From a bacterium (lineage in GTDB: Bacteria > Patescibacteriota > Minisyncoccia > Phycocordibacterales > PALSA-1337), in NCBI GenBank assembly GCA_030648705.1, contig JAUSHF010000015.1:1-21447 (forward strand): 21,447 nucleotides of DNA, read 5' to 3'. This document shows, in pieces, positions 20,186 through 21,447 of this stretch. Numbering within the stretch: the first letter of the stretch is position 1; every line of letters starts with the position of its first letter. The translations under genes were made by a program, and so were the position numbers. Under the pieces are notes generated by a model that had not been told where the DNA came from, did not search any database, and was given only the letters and a program-made list of their open reading frames with translations.

Positions 20186-20851
20186 ATGGATGCAAAAATT
20201 TATACACAAGAAGGAAAAGACGGAGGAAATATAACCCTAGCTAAGGAGATCTTCGGATTATCATGGAATGCTGATTTGGTTCACCAAGTCGCTATCTCTA
20301 TGATGTCTAATGCACGTGAGAATATTGCTCACACTAAGACTCGTGGTGAGGTTAGAGGAGGAGGTAAGAAGCCATGGAGACAAAAGGGAACAGGTCGTGC
20401 TCGTCACGGATCTACTCGTTCCCCTATCTGGGTAGGTGGAGGAGTCGCACATGGACCTCGCAATGAGAAGAATTTCGCTAGAAAGATTAATAAGAGAATG
20501 AAGGCAAAGGCCCTTTTCACTATTCTTTCTAAGAAATTCGCTGATAATGAAATCATTTTCATAGATTCAATATCTTTTAAAGCTCCTAAGACTAAAGATG
20601 CAAAGGCAGTTCTAGCATCTTTCGCAGGAATTAAGGGATATGAGAAATTCGGAAGAAGTACAAAGAACACAGCATGGATCGGACTTGCAAAGAAAGATAT
20701 AAATACTTCAAAGAGTTTTGGTAACTTCGGAAATATAGAAGTAGATGAGTTTAGAAATATTAATCCTTTAATAGCTCTAAATCATAAATATTTAGTAGTG
20801 GTAGCTCCAAATGAATCTATTAGTCAGATTAGTAGCAAATTATCTAAATAA
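20186..20851 (+). CDS. rplD: 50S ribosomal protein L4
   Basis: A 221-aa exit-tunnel protein; in enterobacteria it also represses the S10 operon, which cannot be judged here. The tunnel loop is clear: TKTRGEVRGGGKKPWRQKGTGRARHGSTRSP (about 51-81), followed by WVGGGVAHGP and KINKRMKAKAL. It starts 10 bp after L3, and L23 follows after 5 bp. No Shine-Dalgarno. Confidence 0.97.
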   Translation: MDAKIYTQEGKDGGNITLAKEIFGLSWNADLVHQVAISMMSNARENIAHTKTRGEVRGGGKKPWRQKGTGRARHGSTRSPIWVGGGVAHGPRNEKNFARKINKRMKAKALFTILSKKFADNEIIFIDSISFKAPKTKDAKAVLASFAGIKGYEKFGRSTKNTAWIGLAKKDINTSKSFGNFGNIEVDEFRNINPLIALNHKYLVVVAPNESISQISSKLSK

Positions 20852-20856
20852 ACTAT

Positions 20857-21156
20857 ATGGCTATACCTTTAAATAAACCTGTAGAGAAGAAGAGTGTAAT
20901 AGTAGGCCCTCGCGTAGCTGAGAAATCAGCTCTTCTATCAGATAAGAATATTTATACTTTCGTAGTAACTAAAGATGCTAATAAGTATAAAGTTTATAAC
21001 GCTATTAAGAATAAATATAAAGTAGAAGCAGTAAAGATTAACATTACTAATCTCCCACAAAAGCGAGTTTTTGTTCGCGGTAAATGGGGTAAGAAAAGCT
21101 CTCTAAAGAAAGCAGTAGTATTCCTAAAGAAAGGAGAGAAGATAGAATTTATGTAA
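20857..21156 (+). CDS. rplW: 50S ribosomal protein L23
   Basis: A 99-aa protein at the tunnel exit, the docking site for trigger factor and SRP. Recognised by PRVAEKSALLSDKNIYTFVV (18-37), NKYKVEAVKINITNLPQKR and WGKKSSLKKAVVFLKKGEKI. Normal length and order. L2 begins 6 bp later. Confidence 0.97.
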   Translation: MAIPLNKPVEKKSVIVGPRVAEKSALLSDKNIYTFVVTKDANKYKVYNAIKNKYKVEAVKINITNLPQKRVFVRGKWGKKSSLKKAVVFLKKGEKIEFM

Positions 21157-21161
21157 TTATT

Positions 21162-21447
21162 ATGAAAACATACAGACCAACAACAAAATCTCGCAGACAC
21201 ATGACCACAATATCCTTCAAGGATTATTTGACAGTGTCAGAGCCGTATAAAGCCCTTACACACGGCTTTAAGCGCGATGTGGGAAGAAATAACCAAGGGA
21301 GAATAACTACTCGCCACAAGGGTGCTGGACACAAGCGTCTTTACAGAGAAGTAGACTTTTCTTATAACAAGAAAGACATTCCAGCTACTATAGCTACAGT
21401 GGAATACGACCCAAACAGAACAGCTTTCATTGCTTTAGTTAATTACA
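21162..21447 (+). CDS. rplB: 50S ribosomal protein L2, 5' part (runs off the window)
   Basis: The first 95 codons of L2, a core peptidyl-transferase-centre protein of about 275 aa. It begins MKTYRPTTKSRRHMTT. The L2 motifs GRNNQGRITTRHKGAGHKR (41-59) and REVDF, IATVEYDPNRTAFIALV are visible. It is open to the last base, so it is truncated by the window and not by mutation. It follows L23 directly, as in the canonical S10 operon. Confidence 0.97.
   Translation, partial: MKTYRPTTKSRRHMTTISFKDYLTVSEPYKALTHGFKRDVGRNNQGRITTRHKGAGHKRLYREVDFSYNKKDIPATIATVEYDPNRTAFIALVNY

Noticed and set aside
1..21447. CRISPR array or alternative genetic code
   Set aside because: No regularly spaced direct repeats were seen. 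TGA acts as a stop at the end of the M50 gene and conserved Trp positions use TGG.

Overview
The window looks like part of a small, AT-rich genome of the Candidate Phyla Radiation (Patescibacteria, most likely a Parcubacteria-type lineage). The main reasons are the compact gene set, protein sequences of CPR character (a PGK with shortened substrate loops, and a surface protein built from SPNGGE-type repeats with a CTDSDGG Cys-rich module), and the near absence of Shine-Dalgarno sequences. TGA is used as a stop and TGG as Trp, so the code is standard. The lineage assignment is inference from style; no marker here fixes it.

Layout. (1) 1-1632: phosphoglycerate kinase and a HIT-family protein converge on a perfect 33-bp inverted repeat that contains the last codons and stop codons of both genes. 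(2) 1633-7566: a DNA-processing cluster of RecJ, an RNase HI with a C-terminal hybrid-binding domain, and a ComEC DNA-uptake system split into two genes (membrane channel 4397-6046, metallo-beta-lactamase part 6649-7566). An Fe/Mn superoxide dismutase lies on the opposite strand between the halves. (3) 7567-8747: an accessory segment with a 374-bp gap (a possible small RNA with its own promoter and terminator, and a possible 47-aa ORF) and a DUF3800 gene. (4) 8786-10726: ribosomal protein L28, a site-2-protease-like M50 peptidase and a D,D-carboxypeptidase. (5) 10816-14178: S12, S7 and EF-G, with a strong terminator and a GC-rich branched structured element between S7 and EF-G. (6) 14179-17798: an island inserted in the usual str order, holding a decayed AbiEii gene and a 1019-aa secreted repeat protein with a G9 tract in its candidate promoter. 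(7) 17821-21447: EF-Tu followed by the S10 operon (S10, L3, L4, L23, start of L2), which runs off the window.

How the genes may work together. ComEC (both parts), RecJ and RNase H fit uptake of single-stranded DNA and its breakdown or processing, which would suit a nucleotide-scavenging host. The str and S10 genes are translation housekeeping. The secreted protein and the D,D-carboxypeptidase act at the cell envelope.

A recurrent theme is promoter form. Five genes (HIT, recJ, rnhA, comEC, D,D-carboxypeptidase) carry an extended -10 box TGnTAtAAT or close variant ending only 6-8 nt before the start codon, which predicts leaderless mRNAs. The most testable novelties are this leaderless architecture, the shared-terminus inverted repeat, the G9 promoter tract, the structured element before fusA, and an EF-Tu whose normally invariant RGITI switch-I motif reads KIVTI.
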